Assembly: GCA_905221605.1 (NCBI GenBank)
Contig: CAJNDS010002612.1
Span: 1,059,436 to 1,123,435, forward strand
Source of the DNA: Symbiodinium natans
Taxonomy: Eukaryota; Sar; Dinophyceae; Suessiales; Symbiodiniaceae
Direction: 5' to 3'
DNA: 64,000 nt
Below are positions 1 through 11,079 of the stretch, piece by piece. Both the position numbers and the translations under genes were made by a program. Position 1 is the first letter of the stretch, and each line of letters begins with the position of its first letter. The notes beneath the pieces are model-generated. The model was not told where the DNA came from. It made no database searches and worked only from the letters and a program-made list of their open reading frames with translations.

Positions 1-213
1 AGTGTGCAGAGCTGCAAGGAGCAGGAGCGCAAGGCCATGCGCAAGGTCGTGAATGCCATCGCCCACGACGGTGGCATCAAGATGCGTGCCGAGGCCGACT
101 TGCGAATGATCGACTGGGACACAGACGCGGAGGCATCGGAAGATTCCGGGCCAGGTGTTGCGGTCACGGAGGATTTGATTCGACGCAACAAGGTTGCTGG
201 GCCCCTATATTAA
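1..213 (+). CDS. 3' end of an unknown gene (5' partial)
   Basis: An open frame enters from the left edge and ends at TAA 211-213. It encodes about 69 residues, rich in charged amino acids (KEQERKAMRKVVN, EADLRMIDWDTDAEASED). There is no in-frame ATG near the edge, so this is the last exon or end of a gene that starts outside the window. The composition is typical of a soluble, partly disordered C-terminus. No family is recognised. It lies on the same strand as all other supported genes here. Confidence 0.5.
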   Translation, partial: SVQSCKEQERKAMRKVVNAIAHDGGIKMRAEADLRMIDWDTDAEASEDSGPGVAVTEDLIRRNKVAGPLY

Positions 214-488
214 TAACACCTAGACTGTGCAGGCTGTGTCCGTGCGCCCTGACACATGTTGACATTTTGACGTGTCTTTTTCTAGTAAAGTGCGTGAACC
301 AGTGATGAGGACATCATGCTGCATTTTGTGCCGGCTGCAGTCAGATTTGCTCGCCTGGCCACTCGCGTCACGCCCATCGGCTCAATCCTGAGGAAGGTTC
401 GCCAGATCTGGAAGATGAAGGCCTCGTTTTTTTCCTCTGCTGCCCAAGAAGATCACACACCAGCATCCCCTCTCACGGACAGGACGTC

Positions 489-1587
489 ATGCCGGAAGAG
501 AACCTGAAAGCGGATGCCCATGCACTGAAGTCTCTTTTCAACCTGCACTTGCGACGCCTGATTGGAAAATACAGCAGTTCTTTGAGAACAAAGAATTTGT
601 CGCCTGAATGTGTGTCTATTCTCAGAACAGACTGAGGGCTGGCCAATCGTTGCAAGAATCATCGCTCGACAGAGCTTCAGCAGATCACGGCTCCCCGGAT
701 GAATTAAACGTAACGTGGGTTGGCCGATCTTGGACATTTGTCTGGCGACATTTCGCTGTCCATGTCGGTTTGAGGACTTGCTGGTGCGCCTGGGCGATGA
801 CTCTTTCCCGCACGGGATGAGGGTCACACCGAGGACGAGCGAGGCGCGGCTGCTGTTTTTATGAAGGCGCAGGAGGGAATTAAGGCCAACGCGTGAGCAT
901 ATGAAATCAAGTTGCGCTTGCCTGTGTTGAGTCCCGTGTTGAGTCCGATGAATGCTCAGCCTAAGCATCTTCAGGCACGTGGGATGGTTCCAGCGATGGA
1001 GGCGACTTCGTCCCAGGCAGCCCGTGTTACATTGACCAAGCCGCAGCGGAGGACGATCAAGAAGTGCCAATCTCAGCCACGACGGGTCTTTCCTTTGCGG
1101 TTGCAGGTCTGCGTCTTGACGTGTTCTCAGGCTTCTCGTCCACACAAAGCTCTTGAGGATCGAGCCGTATTGGACGACCACGAACCCGAAGGCCGCCATC
1201 CGAACGAGGCTTCTGGTTTCATTAGGCTTGGCTTGGCGATCTGCGTCTTCCTTGGCCATTGTCTCACCACTACTATAGAATGACGCCTTGAATTAGCAGG
1301 AAGGATGGTTGGACCTTGTTCACCTACACGTATCGTGGTGAGTGGCGCACGCTGGCTCTGATCATGAATCAAATCGTCGCCTAACTGAGTTGGTTCTTCA
1401 ACGATAGACACAGAGTGCAGAACCAGGCTTATAGCTATCACTAGGTCCACGTTCTGCCAAGGCGGCGTTTGCGGAGAAGATGGTGGAGGATGCCGGAAGG
1501 TTCCCCAACCATGGCGAGCTCCTGGACAAGGGCTCCGAGGTTTTGCGAAGCCTGCCGGGATTGGCAGCCTCCGGTGAAAATATTTAA
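489..1587 (+). CDS. unknown multi-exon gene
   Basis: Several short + strand segments read like protein and are separated by AG-ended introns. ATG 489 opens a 48-codon frame (MPEENLKADAHALKSLFNLH...) to TGA 633-635. A segment near 800-896 reads DEGHTEDERGAAAVF. A segment near 971-1156 reads DGGDFVPGSPCYIDQAAAED. The last exon follows CACTAG at 1444, reads AEKMVEDAGRFPNHGELLDK and stops at TAA 1585-1587. I cannot prove that they form one transcript; two genes are possible. No conserved family is recognised. The minus-strand frame across the same interval is the antisense of these exons. Confidence 0.4.
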
Positions 1588-1976
1588 CCCTTATAGGGCT
1601 GCGTGAGGGGGCATTTGCCTGACTTGGTCATCAGTCCATGTTTGTAGCCCGACGTCACTCCATGTGTTGAGTTGCGATGAAGCGCTCACGACGGGTCACT
1701 TCCACGCGACGTGCGAGAAGGGAAAAAGAGTATAATCCCAGAGCACGCGGACCATGATGGAAGCCAAACGAATGCCAAGGCTTCGGGACAAAGTCCGGTT
1801 CATCACTTGCTGCGCTCTTGTGAAGGAAGGTAAAGTACCATCACTGGGATGCCGCAAACTTAGGAGTAGACCCTGAAATGGCACCTCAACTCAAGTTCCT
1901 GAACAAGGGCATTTTCTGATGCCTTGGAGGTTCCGTGGGGGTTCTCTAACGTGGGGGCTGCGCGTGTGGGTCCATC
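1588..1976 (+). other. region upstream of the methyltransferase
   Basis: Spacer between two genes. It holds short frames from ATG 1677 (MKRSRRVTSTRRARREKEYN) and ATG 1752-1757 (MMEAKRMPRLRDKVRF) that could be first exons of the methyltransferase, but no splice path is evident. No promoter element can be named. Confidence 0.3.
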
Positions 1977-3692
1977 ATGTCGTGGCAACAGCGGCTGGCC
2001 ATCATCAAAGGCGAGGCAGTCACCCTGGCCGCTTCACGAAAGCCTCTCCCACCTCGAAGTTTCGACGGCTCAATTCACATTGCTTCCGATTGCGCTGGGC
2101 AAGCTTCGGTGGCACAAAGTTTGAGTCATTTGGGTTTCAGGGTGGTTTGTTGGACGGCGACGGAGATGAATGCGCGGAAGCGGCAGCTCTTGAAAGTAGT
2201 GCACGAGGCCATCAACTGCAAGCTCTACAAGCTTCTGCCAACCGTGTCTCCTGTCCGAAGAGTAGAGCGACAGCGAAGCTGCTTCAGCTGTTTCTTGGAA
2301 GTCAACTTGTTCTGCCCATGTCAGCCCACTCTGTGGCTCTAGGTCTGACCACCTGGCGCTCGTGAAGAACACCCCTCCAGAAAACAGGGCTCTCCTGGAC
2401 ATCTTCGAAGCTGGCTACCCTTGCCAGGGCTACAGCGTGATGGGGAAGCGGGGGGGCCAATCCGACGTGAGGTCCCAGGTGTTTGAGGTGCCGCGGCTGC
2501 AGTTGTACGGGCGGAGTGTCAAAGTTTGTTCGATCCGGCGACGCAGCATGTTCCTGTGGTCTTGCGGGAAAGGACGGCGTGCGCACGGCCATTCTACTGC
2601 AACCCCGCACAATTTTGCTGGAGAACGTGCCGGCTTTGCTGAAGGACTTCCCCGAGCTTTGGGCAGCGATGACTGACATCATCCAGAGTGCAGGATACAT
2701 AGCGGAATGGAGAATCCTGGATTCACAATTTCACGGAGTCCCCCAACATCGTGAACGTTTGTTCCTCCTGGCAGTACGGACTGATCAACCCTTGTGCCGT
2801 GACTGCATTTGCCCAGGTCACGCCTTTGAAGCTGTTAACTTTTTGGCTTATCATTTATCATTGACTGTGCCTTTGAACAGGATGACCAAGCTTTCTGACG
2901 TTTGGCCAGAGGATCTTCCGCCGGTCCCTGTGCTGGCAATTTTGAAGACAAACATCGTTGGTCAGGAGATCTGCCTGCGAAAAGGAAGGTCTAACACTTT
3001 CAAGAAGAAGCTCGCCCAGGCTGCCGCTTGGCGTGCTGCAAAGTGTGACTGGGTTTCTTGATAGGTCGCTTCCAGCAATTCAGCTTCCCTTCAGGTGAAG
3101 AAGACCCTGGCCAAGCGAAGTGCTGGCTCGGGCATTGCTGTGTGTGACATGCAAGCCAGCGGGCTTCACATTACATGGAACAAGTTTCCATGTGTGACCG
3201 CTTCGCGCGGACAAGCGGTGCCTTATTTTGTCCCTCGTCTTTGTCGAATGGCTGACATACAAGAAATGGCCAGATGCCAAGGCCCATGGTTCGTAGCTCA
3301 GTGTGCACGGTGGGACGGCGGGGCCCTGTGATTAAGTATCATCATGGAATCTTATTTGTTCAAGTCGGCAGGAATTGACGACAGAATCTCATCCAGGATG
3401 TTGTCATCTCGAGTTCCATTCACCGAAGTGGGACATTGCATTGGCAATTGTCAAAGCGTACCTGTCTGCGAACGCATCCTGCGCAGGTGGCTTGCAAGAC
3501 TTATACAAGTTTCAGAACCCTGCACAGTCATGTCCCATCGTCTTGTTTGCTGTTTCCAGGTTGCTGGCGGCAACGATCGTGCCACAGGCGGACGTGCCGC
3601 CAGATCGGTGGGAAGTCGCTGTGAATAGTTTCGGTGTCAGCGAGTACTGGTCCGGCGTTCAGAAGCAATCCCGGCTAGTTTTATCTGACTGA
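1977..3692 (+). CDS. C5 cytosine-specific DNA methyltransferase, multi-exon
   Basis: This is a C5-DNA methyltransferase, which moves a methyl group from S-adenosylmethionine to cytosine C5. The class motifs occur in order in different frames, so the gene is split by introns. A motif I-like SAM-binding stretch (SDCAGQASVAQSLSHLGF) follows ATG 1977. Motif IV is PCQGYS, with the catalytic Cys codon at 2422-2424. Motif VI is ENVPALL at 2621. Motif VIII is QHRERLFLLA at 2744. A target-recognition/motif IX-like stretch is FPCVTASRGQAVPYF near 3190. Motif X-like GHCIGNCQSVPVCERIL lies near 3430-3480. The last exon begins after CCAG 3559 (51-nt intron 3509-3559) and ends at TGA 3690-3692. The order without permutation matches single-domain enzymes, and no chromatin-reading domain is seen. 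Some intron edges (about 2230-2342, 2476-2590, 3042-3091) are approximate. Family confidence is high; whether it is maintenance, de novo or element-borne is unknown. Confidence 0.85.
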
Positions 3693-3957
3693 TTTGAAGG
3701 ACGGGCTGCCGCTAACGGGCCTCGAACAGCAGTGCGGGACTATGGGGAACGAAAACTGGGGCTGTTCCACCCATGTTTGCTTGACTGCTTCATTGCAGAG
3801 AGAGGGAAGAGCTACTTCTTGGGTATTTGTGCTTTGAGGGCACTGTGCATCTACAAACTTTGTGCCAATTGTTGGCCGCGGGGTTCGGTTCAAGTCTTTC
3901 AACTTAAGTTCTGGCACGTGCAGTTTGCACCGTCGCACGTCCCCTTGCAGTACCGTC

Positions 3958-5227
3958 ATGGCGGCAAAAGCATCGGCAAAAGCACCGGCAAAAGCACCTG
4001 CTGCACAACCTCAGCCTCAGCCTGAAGCAAAGGCGGCACCTGTTGCAAAAGCTGCACAGGGTCAGACGAAGACAATGACAAAGGACGTCAGCCGAGAAGA
4101 CTTTGACAGGATCATGGCCGGCGACATTGATGTTGTGGCGTTGGAGGCCATTCTGCTGAGGTTCGTGGCTGCTAGAAAGACATGGACCACCTTCGGTCTG
4201 GGCAAGATCAAAGTTGGCAAAGGGGAGAAGTTGGACGCCGGAGCGTGCCCCATCACGGTCTTGGATGCTTCCAAAGCTTGGCCGAACATGTGCCGCGTCC
4301 TGACGAAGTTCTTCAAGGGCCAGGCGGCCAAGCTGCTGCCAGGGAAGTGGCTCGGCAGCAAGTGTTGGGTCCATGCGCATTCATTGCCAAACACAAATGC
4401 CCAGTCAGTCTTTGTTGAGGCACTTCTTCTTCAATCGCGTCAGTCTTGAAATCAATCCCCCTCGTGGGCTGCCGAATATGAGTGTGCGGAATGTGTCCAC
4501 CTGCTGGCATCACATCCTGATTTCGTTCGGGCGGGAGACCAGCCCGGCTGGTCAGCATCTTAGCAGTTTAGGCCTGCGCTGTTGCGTTGGAGATCATTGC
4601 TCCGAGGCTCTCGGTAGCATGATATTGCTCCAAGGCTGCGAATACTGGTCGGACTGCCAAAGCCTCGGGCAAGGGGCCCCGAAGGCTGAGAACACCATGC
4701 GCAAGGCGGAACCTTTTCAGCGAGGCTTGTAGTGAGTCAACGTTTTAGGAATCCTGACAGGCCATCCTGGTGGATCCACGTGCCGCCGGAGTGTTCACAT
4801 CTCCGTTGGCAAGAGTCGATGACGTTGCTTGCAGCTCCCAAACCAACATTGCCGTTTGCGCCTTGTGTTGCTTCGAGTCCGTGACTGTCCCTGACGACTT
4901 GCAAGAGGCCATGACAAGCTTCTTTGCTGCAAGAATGACGGGGTCGGCTTTCACGGTCCTGCGTGCTGTTCTGCTGCTTCGCGGCTTTTCCTTGGTGTCT
5001 CAGGTTTGGGCTTTCCCCGGTGGGCCCCGAACATGGCACACTCCTTGCGCGAACTTCCAGCTGCAATGGCCAACAAGGAGATCAGGGTCAAGATAGCCAC
5101 AAGCAAACTAAGGCGCGAGCGCAAGAGTACCGAGGTGGAGCCTGCCAAGAAGAGGGGCTACTGCGAGCACTGTGCCTGCGAGTCTTGTGCTGAGAGGCGT
5201 GCCAAGAAGCAGAGGAAGTCTACCTGA
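3958..5227 (+). CDS. unknown protein, Lys/Ala-rich N-terminus and Cys-rich C-terminus
   Basis: ATG 3958 lies 8 nt after TTGCAG, a good trans- or cis-splice acceptor. The first exon encodes a low-complexity leader (AKASAKAPAKAPAAQPQPQ) and then a folded-looking part (MTKDVSREDFDRIMAGDIDV, WPNMCRVLTKFFKGQAAKLL). Later segments in other frames also read as protein: WAAEYECAECVHLLASHPDF near 4467, then FESVTVPDDLQEAMTSFFAA near 4870, and a last segment from about 5063 with CEHCACESCAERRAKKQRKS before TGA 5225-5227. The C-terminal cysteine cluster could bind zinc and the basic tail could bind nucleic acid; both are inference. No family is recognised. The exon chain is inferred from frame changes. 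Confidence 0.45.
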
Positions 5228-6450
5228 GGCAGGCTTGTTGCCCGGGCCCGATCCATACATGCCAGCACCATCATAGGTTCTGTCTGAGTAGCGACAGATC
5301 TGCGGGTCTTCCTTACTAAGTCGTCACTAGTAGGCAGCATACGTGAGTTCGGGCACGGGATGGCCAAGTCGTGCTGAGATCCACTCCAGCCAGCAAGCTG
5401 GGACAAGTTTTGGTGACGAGTCGCTGTGATGCCAAGCGGTGTGCAAAACAAGAAGGGGTGGGAGTGGGAGTGGAGGTGGGGTTTAGAAGGGAGTCCTTTA
5501 CGAAAAAGGGAACCTGCCTTGTGGCTGGTCATGGGTTTAGGCGGTTTAGGGTTATAGGTAGGAGGCCTGGAAACTCGTGACCCTGCGCGATTACGTCCCA
5601 GCCTGAGACAGGCTCAACCCCCAAATTTTTGCGTTGAGCCCAGCCAGCTTTGCAACGTGAGGCTGCCCATGACTCATGGCTCCGCTTAAGACACTTGAGT
5701 TGCGTCATGAGTGACGATGGAGAAGCGGGAGATGTGTTGCGCTGAGCACCACACCCCAACCCCAACAAGCCAAACCTGAACGTAGGCGTTCTAACCCTTG
5801 GGGGCGGTTTAGGGTTTAAGGGTTTGAGGGCCTAGGGCAAGTGCAGGTGTTGGGCTTCAGGCAAAGATCACGACGGGTCAAGGATTTTAGAGTAGGTGTA
5901 AAAGCCGGGTACGGGTGTAGGGCGGTTAGGGCGGTTTAGGCGTTTAGGGGCTCAGAGGTGTAGGTGTTAGGAGGTTCAGGGGTTTAGGTTTAGGGTCCGG
6001 TTGGGGGACACAGGGCGACCGCGCCTGAGAGACGCGCGAACACGCGCAAACACACTGTGACACAGGAGCCTCCAGCTCAGGCCGCCGACCCAAGAGGCCC
6101 TTACCTCTCAACCCCCAAAGCATCTTCTTCTTGTTGTTGTTTTGGGGCAAGTGGCCTTGATTGGGGAGCTTCTTGGCCCTGGCTGCTGCTTTTGGGGGGT
6201 ATACCGGTGGGGTTGGTTTGGGGGGGCAAAGCGGGGTTACGGGGGAGGGGCAGGGGCTGGGGGGGCAGGGGGGGCAGGGGGGGTGTTTGTGGGGGGTATC
6301 CAACACGCCGCCAGGGTCGGCGGATCGAACCTTTCCGAAGAGAAAAACACAAAAAGCAACAATTTGCCTCCACCCACCCACCCCCCACCCCCCCACCCCC
6401 CGCCTAACCCTAAACTTAAACCCTAAACCCTAAGAATTGTGCGGTGACAG
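5228..6450 (+). other. gene end and degenerate telomeric/G-rich DNA
   Basis: No gene is supported. From about 5540 the sequence becomes a degenerate mix of TTTAGGG-like units (GGTTTAGG, GGGTTTAAG). A very G-rich tract (6190-6300, runs of 4-7 G) and a C-rich tract (6365-6400) face each other. A short CCCTAAA array at 6404-6432 precedes the next exon. Frames here are low complexity on both strands and are not called. Confidence 0.5.
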
Positions 6451-6551
6451 GCCGCCGAGATCTCGCGCCGGGCGCGCGCTTCGACTGGGTGCTGCGCCTG
6501 CGGCCCGACACGCTCTTCCGGGACCCTCGGCGGAGCGTTTCTTCTGCTGTG
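6451..6551 (+). CDS. exon, possible glycosyltransferase-like
   Basis: A GC-rich island bounded by GACAG (6446-6450) and by G|GTTTAGGG (6552). One frame reads FDWVLRLRPDTLFRDP, a pattern like the (Y/F)DWVVR.RPD segment of several eukaryotic glycosyltransferase-like families. It ends in phase 0, and the next island (6893) opens in phase 0. A CCCTAAA array lies upstream and a TTTAGGG array directly downstream. Other frames are also open, so the family call is tentative. Confidence 0.4.
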
Positions 6552-6892
6552 GTTTAGGGTGTAGGGTTTACAGGGCTTAGGGTTTCGGGTTCAGGGTTCA
6601 GGGTTTACAGGGTTTAGGGTATAGGATTTAGGGTTGAAGGCTCAGGGTTTCTAGAGGGTTTAGGGGTCGAATGGCTTATATGAAAGCCTCAGAAGTTATA
6701 GGGGATTATTCCCGAACAACCAAGCCTCCAGGTAGGGTCTAGGCAGTTTGCCGGTTCCGGGCGGATAGTTCTAGGGTTCAGGACAAAAGCGCCCTAAACC
6801 TAAACCCTCAACCCTAACCTCTAAACCCTAAACCCTAAACCCTAAACCCTAAACCCTAAACCCTAAACCCTAAACCCTAAACCCTACACAAG
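6552..6892 (+). repeat. telomere-bounded intron (341 nt)
   Basis: It begins GTTTAGGG and carries degenerate TTTAGGG units to about 6690. It ends with a near-perfect CCCTAAA array (about 6791-6885) followed by CACAAG. The two ends are inverted telomeric repeats. The flanking exon islands keep reading phase across it. Confidence 0.5.
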
Positions 6893-6984
6893 GCGCCTAT
6901 CGGCAACCCCGCTTTCCTGGACGACCGGGCCGTGCACGTGACTTTGACCGACTCTGGGGAGCCGGCTTCACAGCAGCAAAGGGG
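6893..6984 (+). CDS. exon continuing the 6451-6551 island
   Basis: Bounded by ACAAG and by G|GTTTAGGG (6985). In phase 0 it reads APIGNPAFLDDRAVHVTLTD and continues to phase 2. It is flanked by CCCTAAA (left) and TTTAGGG (right) arrays. It is probably the same gene as the preceding island. Confidence 0.4.
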
Positions 6985-7764
6985 GTTTAGGGTTTAGGGT
7001 TTAAGGTTTAAGGTTTAGGGTTTAGGGTTTAGGGTTTAGGGTTTAGGGTGTAGGCTTCTAGGAGGGTTTTAGAGGGTTTCAGGGATGGCTTAAGTAGGGC
7101 TTAGGGTTTAGGGTTTAGGGTTTAGGGTTTAGGGTTTAGGGTTTAGGGTGTAGGGTGTAGGGTGTAGGGTCTTAATTAGCTATAATCCTTTCAACTTTTT
7201 TGTTTATATAAAACCCAAGGGGATATTGTTTATTAAGGTTCTAAGGGGCAGTGTAGACAGGGCTTAGGGGGGTTTTCGGGTTTAGGGCTTTGAGCCATTG
7301 TAGGCGGGGTGTGGGAGTTTTAGGTTTGGGGCTTTGTAGGGCGTAAGTATTAGAGGGCTTGTACATATTGAGAGTTTCTCGAGGTTTCCCATGTTTGTAC
7401 TGGTTGGTGTTCGAGGTTCAGGAATCACGGTTTGGGGTTTCATAGGGTTTAGGGCTCAGGCTAAGGGTTGGGCTAGCAGGGCTTTATAAGGGTTCAGGCA
7501 AGTAGTTAATCAAAGCACGGAGCGTGGCGTTGCATTGCAGTTTGAGGAAAAGGTTTCGCTTCCAGGGCGTGAAAGGTTCTGTTTTATTTGCTGAACCCTG
7601 CTTGTTGGTTCATGAGTAGTCAGTATCGTGGTTCCATCAGCAGGGTATATAAACTGTGCAACTTGGTATGACCTATCTTGGACTTTCCCGCCTACTATTT
7701 ACTACCCATAACCGGCCGCAAGTGTTCCGGTCGGTTTGGGACCTAAATTCAAATATGTCGTGAG
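6985..7764 (+). other. intronic telomeric repeats and AT-rich filler
   Basis: TTTAGGG arrays occupy 6985-7048 and 7099-7172 (the last copies are TGTAGGG variants). An AT-rich patch follows (7175-7230), then degenerate GGGTTTAGGG-like sequence. No exon is seen. Confidence 0.5.
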
Positions 7765-7857
7765 GACGACAACTTCGCCATCGTTCCCAGACACGCGGCC
7801 GACACATACTTCAACGTTGCCGACACGTGCCCCGACAAAGGCCTTCCACGATGTTAA
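7765..7857 (+). CDS. possible terminal exon
   Basis: After GTGAG (7760-7764) a frame reads DDNFAIVPRHAADTYFNVAD and stops at TAA 7855-7857. The pattern D-x-F-A-x-x-x-R-x-x-A-x-x-Y-F resembles the acidic/PR segment that follows the RPD motif in glycosyltransferase-like proteins. It could therefore close the gene begun at 6451, although the phase from 6984 does not match and an exon may be missing. A second frame is also open. Confidence 0.35.
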   Translation, partial: DDNFAIVPRHAADTYFNVADTCPDKGLPRC

Positions 7858-8611
7858 GACCCCAAAGGCTCCTGCCTTTAGGGTTTAGGGTTTAGGGTTT
7901 AGGGTTTACTTCTACTAACCCCAACCCTACCAGACTTGACCGCCCAAACTCGTCGGCGCCCACTTTCTTAAGAATTCCAGGCACATCGAGCCTCCTTAAA
8001 TCCTAAACCCGAAGCCTCCCCCTCTAAGCATTAGGGATCAATGGGGCTTGAAAACCCGTGCTCCAGTCCAAACCATTCGCAGCTCTGTGAGCCGATACTT
8101 CGGGGCCCACTGCCTTTAACCTCCCAAAAAAGCCTCAACTCCAAGGTGTAGGGTTCAGGGTTTGGGCTTTAGGATTCAAGGTAACCCCTCCAATCCCTAG
8201 CGCCCCCCGCAGGCAGGACCCGCGACTCGACTGTTGCACGCCCTAAGCCCTCGGGGATTATGGTTTAGGATTTCGGGTTTAGGGTTTGCCCGAAGTAAGG
8301 TAAACCCGAGCATGGCTAAACCCTTAAACCCGAGCCCTGTGTTTTGACAAGCCCTGCAAACCGCAAGCCCAATCCTGACCCTCGGCACGCGTGGCATGGT
8401 CTGCCTGCGTTTGAGCTTCCTAAGATTTCCATACCCTAAACCCAAAACCCTAAACCCAAAACCCTAACCCCCCAAAACCCTAAAGCCCACCTGGATGGCT
8501 TGCTTCCGGTTTGCAAATCCTGGAAGCCCACTAAAAACATGGCCGGCGCGCGAAGATTGAGACCAGGTACATGTTGGTCAGGATTTCAACAAAAAGGGCA
8601 GCCCTCAAATC
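7858..8611 (+). other. degenerate telomeric repeats, no gene
   Basis: A four-copy TTTAGGG array (7877-7905) is followed by degenerate CCCTAAA-like units. A CCCTAAACCCAAAA cluster lies at 8432-8480. The short frames in this interval look like repeat translation. Confidence 0.45.
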
Positions 8612-8829
8612 TCATCCCTATGCAGGCCTGCTTTTGAAGCAGCCCTGCATAGGGATGACCCGACCCGGCCATCCCCAGAAACCTGTGTTTTGGGGCGTTT
8701 TCACCCCGCACGGCCCCAGGGATGACCGGAAACAGCCATGCCTGGGCTATTTTTCGGGGTTTCTGCAAATGACCGTGTCCGGTCATCCCTATGCCGGCCT
8801 GCTTTTGAAGCAGCCGCGCATAGGGATGA
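8612..8829 (+). repeat. pair of 47-bp near-perfect palindromes
   Basis: Two copies, 8612-8658 and 8783-8829, share TCATCCCTATGC at the left end, a GCCTGCTTTTGAAGCAG core and GCATAGGGATGA at the right. Each can fold into a hairpin with a roughly 20-bp stem. They sit 125 bp apart, so the whole unit can also fold as a larger cruciform. There is no coding content of its own. It is a candidate miniature mobile element. Confidence 0.7.
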
Positions 8830-9023
8830 GCCCGACGCGACTCTTTATGGTTGAAGTTGGGCCCCACGTGTGTAATTAAATGTATGTCTTTGTCTGTCTG
8901 TCTGTCTCTCTCTCCCTCTCTCTCTGTTTTTTTAATCTGTACATTTTGGTTTAGGGTAGTAGCGCAGGGCGTAGGATTGAGGAAGCTGCAACCCTTAACC
9001 CTGAACGCGTGAAGGGTTCATAG

Positions 9024-10560
9024 GGCTTTGCAATTTGGGTGCTGCAACGCCGCCAAGGTGGCCGCTATGACCCTGTCTGCGTCGCGCCAAGGTAAGCTTT
9101 CGCTTAAGCGTATCCTATCCACTTCATTGTCGAGGCGTGCTTTACAGCCCGTGGCAGTGCATTCGCTCTGGGTTTTAGGATTTTGGGGAGGTTCACGCCT
9201 CGGCCTCACTGGGTTCGAAAACGCGACGGTCCAGGGCGTGAGGGTTTGGGAAGATTGGTGAGGGGGTTTTTGAGGGCTTTTGTCGGCCCATTTGAAGTCC
9301 AACCGTCAACCCCCTCACCCCGCAAACTTAAGCGTTTTGGAAACAGAGATTGGGGCTTTCGCCCCTCAAGCTAGGGCAGGGATTAAAACGGTCTGTTGCT
9401 TAAAATTGGGGTTGGGATGTAGGGGTTTAAAGATCCTGCTAGGGTAGTTGCCCGACGCGCTTGAATTTTTGCTTGTTTAAAATCGGCCCTTCCCAAGGTT
9501 GGGGAAGCTGCTTGCTGGCCGCCCCAGCCTTGCACCGCCGCCGGAGGCGGATAAGTAGGCGCTCCTAGCGATGGTTCTTCAGAGCGTTGGTTGAGTCAGG
9601 GTGTGTCTGGGTTTCTGAGTCGGCAGTTGTTCGCTTTGGTTGGTTCTCTTGGAGTTGGTATGGTTGAGGGAGGGGACCCGGAGCCCAAAACTCTATAAGG
9701 TTCGGGTTGCGGCTCACTTACAAAACCCTGTAATAAGTGGGTTTAGGGGAAGAATCCCCCACATCCGTATAAGCCCTCTTGCAGGGTTCATGGCGCGCAG
9801 TGGTCAGGGCTTAACCTTTGCCTCTCCCTCAACCCCATTGACCATAACCCGAAATCCTATAGACCTTGAACTCTAAACTCTAAAACCTGAAATGCAAAGC
9901 CCAAGCCCTTCACAAGGTTGGAAAGCCGGCCGCCTCAGCCTTGCACCGCCGCCGGGTGGGGTGAGTGGGGGTGGTACTTGAAGGTTCATGGTACTTATTA
10001 ACCAATTTTAACTTATGTCTGTACTTATATCTGTACTCATAACCATATTAGAGCACTTAAAGGGCTTATGAGTGGGTTATAAGTACAGTGAGAATTGGTT
10101 GCTAAGTACCATGAACCTCCAAGTAGTGGAATTTTAGGGCTTTATCTAGCAACCGCGCCAGGCATGCACAGTGCCGAGTTCAGACATACCCAAAAACAAC
10201 TCAAGAAACAACTTAATTCCTGAACACCGCAGCTTGGAGGTGTCGGTGGATGAGCTTTCTGGAATCTCGAACATCGCTGCTTTCTGTGCAGGGAGCCTCT
10301 GCGTTTGTGGGTTCTTTCGGGTTTAGGGTTTTGAGGTTTTGGGGTTTCGGGGTTTTGGGTTTTTTTCTGGCAGGTTTGGGGTTGTTGAAGGCAGCCCTGG
10401 GGTTTGGGGACTCAGTGAAGACTGTAGCCGATTTAGGTTTCAGGGCCCCTGCAACAACGGATTCCAAAACACAGGAAGAGACGAGAGACTGCGGAAAGCT
10501 CAGCCTACTGCGCTGAGATCATTTGAAAGGGCCTCAAAACCTAAATCCCTAAACCCCTGA
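9024..10560 (+). CDS. three phase-consistent exons of an unknown gene
   Basis: Exon 9024-9091 (TTCATAG before, canonical GTAAGC after) reads GFAIWVLQRRQGGRYDPVC and ends in phase 2. Exon 10233-10320 (after CCGCAG) opens in phase 2 and reads LEVSVDELSGISNIAAFCAG. Its donor is CGG|GTTTAGGG at 10321. Exon 10444-10560 (after TTTCAG) opens in phase 0, reads GPCNNGFQNTGRDERLRKAQ and ends at TGA 10558-10560. The first intron contains a hairpin element (9975-10125); the second, 123 nt, starts with GTTTAGGG. No family is recognised. Phase agreement across both introns supports the model, but each exon is short. Confidence 0.4.
9975..10125 (+). repeat. hairpin element family A, copy 1 (MITE-like)
   Basis: 151 bp with terminal inverted repeats of about 38 bp. 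The left arm starts TACTTGAAGGTTCATGGTAC and the right arm, reverse-complemented, starts TACTTGGAGGTTCATGGTAC. The interior is AT-rich and also partly self-complementary. A second copy lies at 33074-33168. Confidence 0.75.
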
Positions 10561-10847
10561 TCCCTGAAAGCTCCCGAATTCCCCCCCCACCCCGCCCGCA
10601 GGCGAAGCTCTAAGCCAACCCTTTGCTTTAGGGGTTGCGTCGCGTCCGCGCGCAACTTTAGGGATATAAGGAGGGTAATATCGAAAACCTTCATAAAGAG
10701 ACGAGGCTAGAGAATGGCTCCTGGGATGAGGGCCCTTTCTACGGGGTCCACTTCTATCTTTCCTATCCCATGAACCCGAAACTCCCGCATCACCTTCAAC
10801 TACACCCTTCTAGGCGATATACTTTGTTGGGCTTTTCAGCCGGCCTA

Positions 10848-10974
10848 AACCCAAAACCCTAAACCCTAAACCCTAAACCCTAAACCTTAAACCCTAAACC
10901 CTAAACCCTAAACCCTAAACCCTAAACCCTAAACCCTACACCCTAAACCCTAAACCCTAAACCCTAAACCCTCA
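10848..10974 (-). repeat. interstitial telomeric array (CCCTAAA)n
   Basis: About 18 heptamers, most perfect, with occasional variants (CCTTAAA, CCCTACA). On the - strand this is TTTAGGG. Unique DNA lies on both sides, so it is not a chromosome end. Confidence 0.9.
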
Positions 10975-11079
10975 AGGCCAGGATAAATAGAAATTGTAGG
11001 TGTTTCATTACGAGCAGCTCGTGCAATAACCCTTCATCCTTCACGATGCAAAAATGTTAGACGGGCTCCCCAAAACCCC

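Noticed and set aside
453-1259. 268-codon minus-strand frame
   Set aside because: It is antisense to + strand segments with better protein-like composition and splice context, and has no recognisable domain.
3904-4380. 158-codon minus-strand frame
   Set aside because: It is antisense to the Lys/Ala-rich exon. Its Cys/Arg-Phe repeats are the reverse reading of the GCAAAAGCACC repeats.
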